A stretch of DNA of 19,713 nt, taken from CAYPHY01 sp964410625. GTDB taxonomy: Bacteria; Chloroflexota; Anaerolineae; Promineifilales; Promineifilaceae. The notes under the pieces are model-generated. The model had not been told where the DNA came from and ran no database searches. It worked only from the letters and a program-made list of their open reading frames with translations. The position numbers were made by a program, and so were the translations under genes. Below are positions 1-6,666 of this stretch, in pieces (position 1 is the stretch's first letter; each line of letters begins with the position of its first letter). The DNA lies in contig CAYPHY010000067.1 of assembly GCA_964410625.1 (NCBI GenBank), forward strand, positions 1-19,713. Reading direction: 5' to 3'.

Positions 1-292
1 TCCTCGCTCCGCTCGGAATGACAGCTAAGTAGATAACTTTTGAAACAGTGTACTACAATGGATTAAGGAAATAAACGGATGGTCTTGAGTAGCCAGCGTT
101 TGATACGAACCACAGATTGGACGGATCGCAAATATTTTTACGGGTAAAATCCGTGCTTATTCGTTTAATCCGTGTCAAACCGTGGTTATCTCATGTTATC
201 CGCTAATTTCACCATCCGTTGTTGTCTTCCGTCGCCGTTTCGTAGGCCAATCATCTAGCCTCCGGCACAAATTTCGGGATACTAAAGAGAGC
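1..292. other. repeat-rich intergenic region upstream of ruvX
   Basis: No convincing gene is seen. The first bases (TCGCTCCGCTCGGAATGACA) look like the end of a dispersed intergenic repeat cut by the window edge. The middle is an imperfect inverted repeat (listed separately). An open frame extends upstream of ruvX through this region to a GTG at 182, but its 37 extra codons run through the inverted repeat and match nothing in the RuvX family, so I treat them as non-coding. No clear sigma-70 promoter could be placed. Confidence 0.6.
108..187. repeat. imperfect inverted repeat (AACCACAGATT... type)
   Basis: AACCACAGATTGGACGGAT at the left is mirrored by the reverse complement of ATCCGTGTCAAACCGTGGTT at the right, with mismatches. 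The words 'ATCCGTG' and 'ACGGAT' recur inside. This resembles dispersed intergenic repeats of Chloroflexota and other bacteria. It could fold as RNA, but there is no T-run to make it an intrinsic terminator. Confidence 0.6.
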
Positions 293-733
293 ATGAAACT
301 GCACGGCCGTATCATGGCAATCGATCTCGGTGAAAAACGTATCGGCATTGCGCTGAGCGACCCGACGCGCACGCTGGCTAAGGCGTATGGCGTGCTGGCG
401 CGTAAATCGCGGCGCGAAGATTTTGAGCGATATGCCAATATCATCGCCGAACAAGGGGTGACGCTGGTGGTGATGGGACTGCCGATCACCTTGGCGGGGG
501 AGGAAGGACAGCGGGCAGCATGGGTGCGGGATTATACCGCCGAACTACAACAACATCTCGACATTCCGGTTGTCTTTTGGGATGAGAGCCTGACGACGAA
601 GGAAGCGGAAGCCAGCTTGCGAGCGCAAGGGAAGCGGGGAAGGAAGCTCAAGGAGCGAGTGGACGCCGTGGCGGCAGCGTTTATTCTCGAATCGTTTCTG
701 AATGCAGAAAGGCTGAAGAAGGATGAGGGATGA
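293..733 (+). CDS. ruvX: RuvX/YqgF-family putative pre-16S rRNA nuclease / Holliday junction resolvase
   Basis: RNase H-fold nuclease of the YqgF/RuvX family, which in other bacteria is linked to 16S rRNA 5'-end maturation and Holliday junction resolution; it acts in the cytoplasm. From ATG 293 the protein is 146 aa, the usual family length. Visible motifs: AIDLGEKRIGIALSD with the metal-binding Asp11, MGLPITLAGEEG around residues 61-72, WDESLTT with Glu98, and VDAVAAAFILESFL with Asp124. Together these are the complete catalytic set. ATG 293 has an upstream AAAGAGAG; an alternative Met at residue 8 (314) lies directly before the first strand and is possible. The 3' end runs into a heptad repeat that encodes the last residues (KDEG) and the TGA. 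mltG follows after 29 nt, an arrangement also known in Firmicutes, so co-transcription is likely. Confidence 0.93.
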   Translation: MKLHGRIMAIDLGEKRIGIALSDPTRTLAKAYGVLARKSRREDFERYANIIAEQGVTLVVMGLPITLAGEEGQRAAWVRDYTAELQQHLDIPVVFWDESLTTKEAEASLRAQGKRGRKLKERVDAVAAAFILESFLNAERLKKDEG

Positions 734-747
734 AGGCTGAAGGATGA
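710..747. repeat. heptad array AGGCTGA/AGGATGA/GGGATGA overlapping the ruvX stop
   Basis: AGGCTGA (710-716), a 3-nt break, then four contiguous heptads AGGATGA, GGGATGA, AGGCTGA, AGGATGA (720-747). TGA occurs at 714, 724, 731, 738 and 745, covering all three frames; the one at 731 is the ruvX stop. The same family recurs at 18714-18748. The GAAAGGA just after it (745-751) may serve as the ribosome binding site of mltG. Confidence 0.85.
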
Positions 748-762
748 AAGGATTTCTTAACG

Positions 763-1962
763 ATGCAACATGAGCTGGCGCGGGGGGAACGAGGTGAGCA
801 GCGCAGACGATCCAGGATTGGATTGGGTTGTCTGTTGATTCTCCTGGTGTTGGCGGTTGGTACGGCGGGGGCGATTTACGTTCTCTATAATCAGTGGCAA
901 CAAGATTTTGCCGCCAGTGGGCTGGATAGAGAGCTATCCAACCCGACCTTGGACCCGGCACGGCGACTATGGCTGGAACAGTATCTGGTACAAAGGACGG
1001 AGCAGTTGCGCCAACCGGCGGGGACGGCGGCCGAGCCGCTCTTGTTTGTCATTGAAGCGGGCGAGTCGGCCAACCAGGTGGCGCAAAAATTGGCGGTGCT
1101 GGGCTTGTTGGTTGATACGGAGCTATTCCTCAACTATCTGCTCTATTATGGCCTGGATGGCGGACTGGTCGCCGGACAATATATGCTCGATCCGCAAGCC
1201 ACGGTGATGGAATTGGCCGATACGCTCAGTCGTTCCGGCTCGCAGGTGATGGAGTTAAGCTTTCTGCCTGGCTGGCGGGCCGAGGAGATGGCGAACTATC
1301 TGGCGGTGGTCACGCCAGGACAGATGTCGGCCGATGACTTTCTAGCCGTTGTCCAACGGCAGCGCGAGACTGACCTGGCTCGCTATGAATTTTTAGCCAG
1401 CTTATCAGCGGACGCTTCGTTGGAGGGGTATCTTTTTCCAGGGACGTACCGGATAAGTCCGACGGCCGATGCTGAGTCATTGGTGACGATGATGCTCGAC
1501 CAATTCGACAACCAGGTGACACCGGCCATGCGCCAGGGCTTTGGCACTCAAGGATTGTCAATACGCGAGGCGGTCATTTTGGCATCGGTTGTCGAACGAG
1601 AGGCGGTGGTGGATGGGGAAAAGCCGCTGATCGCCAGCGTATTCCTCAACCGCCTACGCGCCGGGATGCCGCTGCAGGCGGATGCGACGGTGCAATATGT
1701 CATCGGCCGACCAGGAGCATGGTGGAAAGTACCGTTGAGCGCAGCCGATCTGCAAACCAACTCCCCCTATAACACCTATCAAGCCAACGGCCTCCCCCCT
1801 GGCCCGATTGCCAACCCTGCTCTCGACTCCTTGCAAGCCGTTGCCACACCGGCCGAGTCAGATTTCCTCTATTTTGTGGTTGATTGCGTAGCCGGTGACG
1901 GCCGTCACTTGTTCGCCGTAACCTATGAGGAACATTTGGTCAATGTGGCGCGTTGTCAGTAG
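763..1962 (+). CDS. mltG: endolytic murein transglycosylase MltG (YceG family)
   Basis: Membrane-anchored lytic transglycosylase that cleaves nascent glycan strands inside the chain and ends their elongation; it acts on the outer face of the cytoplasmic membrane. The 399-aa protein has a short basic cytoplasmic N-terminus (RGEQRRRSR), one membrane helix at about residues 19-41, a LysM-like region (about 90-170, beginning LLFVIEAGESANQVAQKL), and the YceG catalytic domain. The ASVVEREA motif carries Glu278, equivalent to the catalytic Glu of E. coli MltG. It is followed by ASVFLNRLRAGMPLQADATV, the NSPYNTY element and GLPPGPIANP, all family hallmarks. ATG 763 is chosen because it gives a normal-length N-terminus and follows GAAAGGA. 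It lies 29 nt after ruvX, a common synteny. Its TAG stop falls inside the first unit of a heptad array. Confidence 0.95.
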   Translation: MQHELARGERGEQRRRSRIGLGCLLILLVLAVGTAGAIYVLYNQWQQDFAASGLDRELSNPTLDPARRLWLEQYLVQRTEQLRQPAGTAAEPLLFVIEAGESANQVAQKLAVLGLLVDTELFLNYLLYYGLDGGLVAGQYMLDPQATVMELADTLSRSGSQVMELSFLPGWRAEEMANYLAVVTPGQMSADDFLAVVQRQRETDLARYEFLASLSADASLEGYLFPGTYRISPTADAESLVTMMLDQFDNQVTPAMRQGFGTQGLSIREAVILASVVEREAVVDGEKPLIASVFLNRLRAGMPLQADATVQYVIGRPGAWWKVPLSAADLQTNSPYNTYQANGLPPGPIANPALDSLQAVATPAESDFLYFVVDCVAGDGRHLFAVTYEEHLVNVARCQ

Positions 1963-2012
1963 GCAGTGGTTAATAGTCAGTGGTTAGTGGACAGTAGGCA
2001 GTGGGCAGTATG
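1957..2012. repeat. eight contiguous heptads bridging the mltG stop and the next start
   Basis: Units: CAGTAGG, CAGTGGT, TAATAGT, CAGTGGT, TAGTGGA, CAGTAGG, CAGTGGG, CAGTATG, with no phase break over 56 nt. The TAG at 1960 ends mltG and the ATG at 2010-2012 closes the eighth unit and starts the lipoprotein gene. Stop triplets at 1960, 1971 and 1985 occupy the three frames. Confidence 0.85.
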
Positions 2013-2681
2013 AAAAGACGAGACTCCTCCCCTTCCCAATTAACAATTGACCATTCACCATTAACCATTCCCGCTGCTTCTCTGCTTCTGTTGCTAACAC
2101 TCCTGCTCACCGGCTGTGGCTCAACCGCTCCTGTCGTCAAGGTGGGATTGGTTGCGCCGTTTGAGGGGCGATACCGCGACGTGGGCTACGATGCGATTTA
2201 TAGTGCGCGGTTGGCGGTGCGCGAAATCAATGCGGCGGGGGGGATTGGTGGCTACCGGGTGGCGTTGGTAGCGTTGGATGATAGTAATGAGCCTGAATTG
2301 GCGCGGGAAACGGCCGCTTCTCTGGTCGTTGATCCCGCTGTCGTCGCCGTTGCCGGGCATTGGCTGCCGGAGACATCGGCCGCCGCCGGAGCGGTGTATA
2401 GTAATGCCGAATTGCCCTTTCTTCAGTTGGGACAGCCGCCGTTTCTCCCCTACGATCCGCAGGCGTTGCCGGATGAGTTTCGCCGGGCGTATGAGGCGGT
2501 GACGCCGTTTGATGAGGTGGCGGGGGAGTATGCGGCCGCGACCTATGACGCTTTCCAACTTTTATGGCTCGCGCTGGCCGAGGCGGAGCGGGCTACAGGG
2601 AGAATTGACCGCGCGGCCGTCGCTCAGGCGTTGGCGACGGCCGAACATCAGGGATTTGGGGGACGAGTATACCGGCCGTGA
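2010..2681 (+). CDS. damaged Leu/Ile/Val-type substrate-binding lipoprotein (probably decaying)
   Basis: N-terminal part of a periplasmic-binding-protein type I (branched-chain amino-acid, LivJ/LivK-like) lipoprotein. From ATG 2010 it is 223 aa; a GTG at 2001 would add three residues. A hydrophobic stretch ends in the lipobox LLTGC (lipidated Cys35). The first lobe is recognisable: KVGLVAPFEGRYRDVG, AVREINAAGGIGGY, ALDDSNEP, VAVAGHWLPETSAA, SNAELPFLQLG. Soon after residue 145 the sequence jumps to what is normally the far C-terminal part (PDEFRRAYEAV, EYAAATYDAFQLL, AVAQAL). By comparison with full-length family members, roughly 150 residues of the second lobe seem to be missing. The frame then ends early at TGA 2681, while a family-like ending continues in another frame. 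No permease or ATPase genes are nearby. Residues 9-21 come from a heptad repeat. It is probably a pseudogene, or a binding protein that has lost its ligand pocket. Confidence 0.7.
   Translation: MKRRDSSPSQLTIDHSPLTIPAASLLLLLTLLLTGCGSTAPVVKVGLVAPFEGRYRDVGYDAIYSARLAVREINAAGGIGGYRVALVALDDSNEPELARETAASLVVDPAVVAVAGHWLPETSAAAGAVYSNAELPFLQLGQPPFLPYDPQALPDEFRRAYEAVTPFDEVAGEYAAATYDAFQLLWLALAEAERATGRIDRAAVAQALATAEHQGFGGRVYRP
2037..2071. repeat. five heptads inside the signal-peptide codons of the lipoprotein gene
   Basis: CAATTAA, CAATTGA, CCATTCA, CCATTAA, CCATTCC in perfect 7-nt phase. Their reverse complements (TTAATGG, TGAATGG, TCAATTG) resemble the TRRTGG words of the upstream array, so the two arrays form a loose inverted pair around the start codon. 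In frame they encode part of QLTIDHSPLTIP. Confidence 0.75.
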
Positions 2682-2754
2682 GTTTATAGGCGTGTTTGGC
2701 AATCTCCGTTACATCCCGGTTTACTATCAGATTGCCCCTATGCAAGATGGCTAA
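2663..2754 (+). pseudogene. out-of-frame 3' end of the substrate-binding lipoprotein
   Basis: In the +1 frame relative to the gene at 2010, the codons before TAA 2752-2754 read EFIGVFGNLRYIPVYYQIA followed by PMQDG. This resembles the closing strand of binding proteins of this type (a '...VYxYQVxDG' ending). The frame changes between the G-run at 2658-2662 and the TGA at 2681, so one indel separates it from the upstream part. An assembly or sequencing error could explain this indel, but not the missing central domain. Confidence 0.6.
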
Positions 2755-2819
2755 ATTGTGGAAAATAGAGGCAGACCGGTGAGTTGGTACATTTTTAGTC
2801 ATCACCAAGGAGGAAAGGG

Positions 2820-3842
2820 ATGAAACTCATTCGACGGATTATCGGCTTGATTATGTTGTTGACGGGTGTCATTTTGCTTGTCGTGTGCCTGGCGGCCGCG
2901 TTCATTATTCCGAGCGTATTAGATAATGTCCTGGTTGGTGTGGAAAGTGCGTTGGGAACGACGGAACAGGGGCTGGTGGCGGCCAAAGACACGTTGTTGC
3001 TGGCACAAGATACCATTGATAGCGTGAATGTGGCGATGGATAGCGCGATCGCCACCACCGACGATGTGGCGCAGACGGTGGCCGATACCGGGCCGATGTT
3101 GGATAACATCAGCACGGTTGCCACCGAGCAAGTGCCGGATAGTCTGCAAGCGATTGAGGACACCCTGCCAGCCGTGATCGAGGTTGCAGGTGTCATTGAT
3201 AGCACCTTGATTGGCTTGAGCGGCTTTGGATTCGAGCAAGAGTTGGCGGTCCCGGTTTTGGGTGCGGAAATCCCGATTCCGCTGAGTTTTGACCTGGGCA
3301 TTGAGTATGAACCGGAGGTCGCCTTCGATGAGGCGTTGGGCAGTCTGGAGACCAGCATTGCCGATGTGCCGGAGAGCCTCCGTGCTTTGCAGACCGATCT
3401 CGATACGGCGAATCAAAACATGGAAGTGCTGAGCACCGATCTCTTTTTGGTCGCCGATAGCCTGGAAGGGATTAACCAGAATATCGCCTTAATCAATCCC
3501 ATACTCGATCAATATATCGCGATTGTTGATCAAATTAATAGTTCGCTGACGTTGACGCTGGGCCAGCTACAAGCGCAACTAGGCACAATTGGGCTGGCGT
3601 TGGCTGCGCTCTTTTTGTTCCTGGGCCTGACCCAACTGGCTCCGATTTATCTCGGTTTTGAACTGCTAACCGGCCAACGCGATCCCGATCGTTGGGAAGA
3701 TCGTATTGAAGCGGAAGTGGCCGAAGAGGTGGAGAAAGCGGCCGATACCGCTTATCAGTCCCGCCCTGTCGTCGCCGCCGAGTCCGCTACGGTGATAACC
3801 GGCGATTCCCCAACGGTCATTGAGACTGAATCATCCGATTAG
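2820..3842 (+). CDS. membrane protein of unknown function with two helices flanking a long extracytoplasmic helical region
   Basis: I do not recognise a family. The 340-aa product has a basic start (MKLIRR), a membrane helix at about residues 6-31, and a Ser/Thr/Asp-rich segment of about 220 residues with heptad-like hydrophobic spacing (TTEQGLVAAKDTLLLAQDTI, AQTVADTGPMLDNISTVATE, ESLRALQTDLDTANQNMEVL, SLEGINQNIALINPILDQYI). A second helix follows at about 256-283, then an acidic tail of roughly 55 residues (WEDRIEAEVAEEVEKAADTA). A short beta-like insert, EQELAVPVLGAEIPIPLSFD, interrupts the coils near 142-161. Predicted topology is both ends inside and a helical hairpin outside. ATG 2820 has the strongest ribosome binding site of the window, AAGGAGG at 2807-2813. 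It lies 65 nt after the broken lipoprotein gene. The fold recalls tethers or sensor stalks, but no signalling domain is present. Confidence 0.85.
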   Translation: MKLIRRIIGLIMLLTGVILLVVCLAAAFIIPSVLDNVLVGVESALGTTEQGLVAAKDTLLLAQDTIDSVNVAMDSAIATTDDVAQTVADTGPMLDNISTVATEQVPDSLQAIEDTLPAVIEVAGVIDSTLIGLSGFGFEQELAVPVLGAEIPIPLSFDLGIEYEPEVAFDEALGSLETSIADVPESLRALQTDLDTANQNMEVLSTDLFLVADSLEGINQNIALINPILDQYIAIVDQINSSLTLTLGQLQAQLGTIGLALAALFLFLGLTQLAPIYLGFELLTGQRDPDRWEDRIEAEVAEEVEKAADTAYQSRPVVAAESATVITGDSPTVIETESSD

Positions 3843-3874
3843 TCATTTGGAGTGTACCCATTCGATTCAAGCTG

Positions 3875-3892
3875 ATCTTTCGCGCGAAAGAT
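3875..3892. promoter_or_regulatory. perfect 18-bp palindrome, possible operator
   Basis: ATCTTTCGCGCGAAAGAT is self-complementary over its full length. It sits 33 nt after the stop of the two-helix protein gene and about 110-130 nt before the Slt-type gene. It has no spacer and no following T-run, so a dimeric-regulator site is more plausible than a terminator. That role is inferred from symmetry alone. Confidence 0.35.
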
Positions 3893-3908
3893 GTATCTAC
3901 CTGTTTAA

Positions 3909-3962
3909 CGCCGAGGCGCCGAGGCGCAGAGATTGAGCGACTTCATCCTCTGCGCCTCCGCG
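3909..3962. repeat. octad repeat with inverted copy (CGCCGAGG)
   Basis: CGCCGAGG, CGCCGAGG, CGCAGAGA (3909-3932) face CCTCTGCGCCTCCGCG (3947-3962). The reverse complement of the latter matches 3917-3932 at 14 of 16 positions. A GC-rich hairpin with a 14-nt loop is possible. The right arm reaches into the likely 5' end of the following gene. Confidence 0.75.
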
Positions 3963-4003
3963 TACCCGCGTTTCTTCCGCTCAACAATTACCTTCTGCCC
4001 CTT

Positions 4004-6571
4004 TTGGCTCTCACTTTCTTGCTAGTTGGACTGGTGGCGTGCCAGGAAGGGGCGGAAAACCGGGGCGGTTCTTTAGTTAGCGATCCGGCTACGGTAACTG
4101 AATCGCCAACGGCCGCCGGTACAGACAACACACAACTGCTCCCCACCCCCACACTCGCTCCAGAAGCGGCCGTCATTCGCCCACCAACACCCCCCGTCCA
4201 ACCGACGCCGACGCTCCCGCCCGGTGTCTCGCCTCCTGCGCCGCCAACCCTTGCGCCTGGGGAATCGGCCGAGATTCAGTCCGGCGACCCGGCCGATGAG
4301 TTGGCGGTATTGACGATTTTGGAGCGACCATCGCCCAGTGGCAGCCCAGATGAACTGTTGCGAATGGGCAACCAGGACATTGCCAATGGGGATTATGCGA
4401 CGGCCGTTGAACATTTTACCCTCTTGCTGGAGGATGAAACGCTGACCGCCGAGCAAAAAGCGCAGGGGCAACTGGGTTTGGGGATTGCTTATTTGCGTGA
4501 AGGACTGGCGGCCGAGGCGTTGGCCGCGCTCAATCAGGCGGCCGAAAATGGGGAAGCCGCCGAGCAGTATCCTGAGCGCCATTTTTTCACCGGGCAGGCG
4601 CATGAGTTGCTGGGCGATTACCAAAGCGCGATTGATGCTTATACGACTTATCTGGCGGCCGAACCAACACTCACTACTTATGTCAATTCGTTAATTGGCG
4701 AGGCTTATTTAGCACTTGGCAGTCCGGCCGAGGCCATTGCTGCCTTTGAAGCGGCGCTAGAGGGACAGGCTCACCGCTTGACATTGATCGACATCCGACG
4801 GGTGCTGGCCGACCTTTATTTGGGGGATCGGGAGTATGCCGCCGCTATCCGCCACTATGACGCCATTCGCGACGCGGCCGTCACCGAAGCCACCAAAGGG
4901 CAGATGACCTACTTGGCCGGATGGGCGGAACAGATGGCGGGCAATGAGGAAGCCGCCTATGAACGCTTCCAGGAGGGGATTACCAGCTATCCTCGCGCTT
5001 ACGAGAGCTATCTGGGGTTGGTGGAACTGGTCGAAGCCGGTGTGCCGGTGGACGAATACCAGCGCGGCGTGGTGGACTATTATGTGGGAGCTTACCAACC
5101 CGCGGTTGAGGCATTGCTGCGCTATCTAAGCGAGGACTCGGCCGAAACGAAAGCCGACGCCCGCCTTTTCCTGGCCTGGTCTTACGAAGGCCTGGGCAAT
5201 CTGGAAGCGGCGTTGGCCGAGTTAGAGCAGTTTGCCATGCTGGATGCCGAACGCGCCTTGTGGGAGCAGTCGGAGATGCTCAACCGCGCGGGGCAGGCGG
5301 CCGAAGCGGCTGAGCATTACCTACGCTATGTAGAAATGTACCCTGAAGGAGAGCAGGCAGCGGCGGCCACATGGCAGGCGGCCGTCCTGGCGGCCGACAG
5401 CGGCGATACGGCCGCGGCCATCGAACGCTATCTGCTCCTGGCCGACAACTACCCCTTTACCGAGAATACGCCACGCGGCTTGTTCTTGGCCGGTTCGCTG
5501 GCGCGGGATAACGGTGATACGGCACAAGCGATTGAGATTTGGCAGCGGGCGGCCGAGACCTATCCTCAGAACGAGTATGGGGCGCGGTCGGCCGTGGCCT
5601 TGCTGCGCTTGCCGCAAGAGGATTCAACACCGGCCGACTACTCCGCGCTGGTCGAGGAGTTGACCCCGACCAACTACTTCGCGCTGCGGGCGCAGGACAT
5701 CCTTTCCGAGACGTTACCCTATGCGGCCGAGGGAGAGATGATCATTCCTGAAAATGAGGCCGCAGCGCAGGCCGAGGCGGAGCGATGGTTGCGCGAGCGG
5801 TTGGCGGCCGAGGGGCAGACACCCCCTGACAGCCAATCGTTGGCTGAGTTGTCGCCGGAAATAGCCGCTGATCCACGCCGGGTGGTGGGCGAGAAGCTCT
5901 GGCAGCTAGGGCAGTATGAGCAAGCCAAGCGCGAATTGGAGGCATTGCGCGAAAGCTATGCCGGAGATATGCTGGCGAGTTATCAACTGTCGCTCTACTT
6001 TCGCGATTTAGGCCTCTATCGCTCCTCGATCATCGCCGCTGCCACTGTGTTGAGTGCGGCCGGGGCCTCGATTTATGATGTGCCGCCATTCCTGGGGCGG
6101 CTATCCTTTCCCGTCTACTATGCCGATCTGGTCATACCGTTGGCCGAACATTACGGCTATGATCCCCGTCTGCAGTTTGCGCTGATCCGGCAAGAGAGCC
6201 TGTTTGAGAGTTTCGCCACTTCCAGCGCGGTGGCCCAGGGATTGAGCCAGGTCATCCCTGATACCGGGGCCTATATCGCCGGGCGGCTGGCCTGGCCGGA
6301 TTATGAAAACGAGGACTTATACCGGCCGATTGTCGGCCTGATCTTTGGCGCGTACTATCTGGATTTGCAACTAGATACATTTGACAACCACCCCCATGTG
6401 GCACTGTCGGCCTATAATGGTGGGCCGGGCAACGCCGCCCGCTGGTATGCCCAGGCGGGGGATAACCTGGATCTTTATTTGGATACGGTAGACTTTGCCG
6501 AAACGCGCCTGTATATTATGCGTATCTACGAGGGCTTTCGAGCCTATGCCTATCTATATAGTGAGCAGTAA
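4004..6571 (+). CDS. TPR lipoprotein with C-terminal Slt-type lytic transglycosylase domain
   Basis: Predicted outer-face murein lytic transglycosylase that cleaves the MurNAc-GlcNAc bond with formation of a 1,6-anhydro end. Numbering from TTG 4004 (855 aa): lipobox LVAC with Cys13; Pro/Thr-rich linker at about 40-90 (TPTLAPEAAVIRPPTPP, QPTPTLPPG); many TPR-like helix pairs from about 115 to 690 (NGDYATAVEHFTLLLEDE, GDYQSAIDAYTTYLAAEP, GDTAAAIERYLLLADNYP); SLT domain at about 700-840. In that domain ALIRQESLFE carries the probable catalytic Glu731, then AQGLSQVIPDTG and AYNGGPGN (803-810). The order (long helical domain, then SLT) parallels Slt70. No ATG lies near the true N-terminus. TTG 4004 gives a signal peptide without a basic region; an in-frame CTG at 3950 inside the octad repeat would begin MRLRVPAF and give a better one. 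Its TAA lies in a heptad array. Confidence 0.9.
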   Translation: MALTFLLVGLVACQEGAENRGGSLVSDPATVTESPTAAGTDNTQLLPTPTLAPEAAVIRPPTPPVQPTPTLPPGVSPPAPPTLAPGESAEIQSGDPADELAVLTILERPSPSGSPDELLRMGNQDIANGDYATAVEHFTLLLEDETLTAEQKAQGQLGLGIAYLREGLAAEALAALNQAAENGEAAEQYPERHFFTGQAHELLGDYQSAIDAYTTYLAAEPTLTTYVNSLIGEAYLALGSPAEAIAAFEAALEGQAHRLTLIDIRRVLADLYLGDREYAAAIRHYDAIRDAAVTEATKGQMTYLAGWAEQMAGNEEAAYERFQEGITSYPRAYESYLGLVELVEAGVPVDEYQRGVVDYYVGAYQPAVEALLRYLSEDSAETKADARLFLAWSYEGLGNLEAALAELEQFAMLDAERALWEQSEMLNRAGQAAEAAEHYLRYVEMYPEGEQAAAATWQAAVLAADSGDTAAAIERYLLLADNYPFTENTPRGLFLAGSLARDNGDTAQAIEIWQRAAETYPQNEYGARSAVALLRLPQEDSTPADYSALVEELTPTNYFALRAQDILSETLPYAAEGEMIIPENEAAAQAEAERWLRERLAAEGQTPPDSQSLAELSPEIAADPRRVVGEKLWQLGQYEQAKRELEALRESYAGDMLASYQLSLYFRDLGLYRSSIIAAATVLSAAGASIYDVPPFLGRLSFPVYYADLVIPLAEHYGYDPRLQFALIRQESLFESFATSSAVAQGLSQVIPDTGAYIAGRLAWPDYENEDLYRPIVGLIFGAYYLDLQLDTFDNHPHVALSAYNGGPGNAARWYAQAGDNLDLYLDTVDFAETRLYIMRIYEGFRAYAYLYSEQ

Positions 6572-6653
6572 ACGGTAATCGGTGACTGGTAAGCAGGGGT
6601 GAGAAGCAGTGATATACTGATAACCGATAACTGTTAACTGATCACCGTTTAAC
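6561..6653. repeat. inverted heptad arrays after the Slt-type gene
   Basis: Left arm: GTGAGCA, GTAAACG, GTAATCG, GTGACTG, GTAAGCA (6561-6595, unbroken). Right arm: TGATAAC, CGATAAC, TGTTAAC, TGATCAC, then CGTTTAAC (6618-6653), which is the same word family in inverse orientation. Stop triplets at 6562, 6569 and 6576 cover all frames; 6569 is the gene's own stop. It fills almost the whole gap before the next gene. Confidence 0.8.
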
Positions 6654-6666
6654 GGATGGGCGAACC

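Noticed and set aside
182..292. 37-codon upstream extension of ruvX from GTG 182
   Set aside because: It runs through the end of an inverted repeat, has no family counterpart, and ATG 293 gives the normal RuvX length with a plausible ribosome site.
2795..3416. Long open frames on the minus strand opposite the two-helix membrane protein gene
   Set aside because: They mirror the codon pattern of the plus-strand gene, which has a strong ribosome binding site, membrane helices and coil periodicity; the minus-strand products are low-complexity and unrecognisable.
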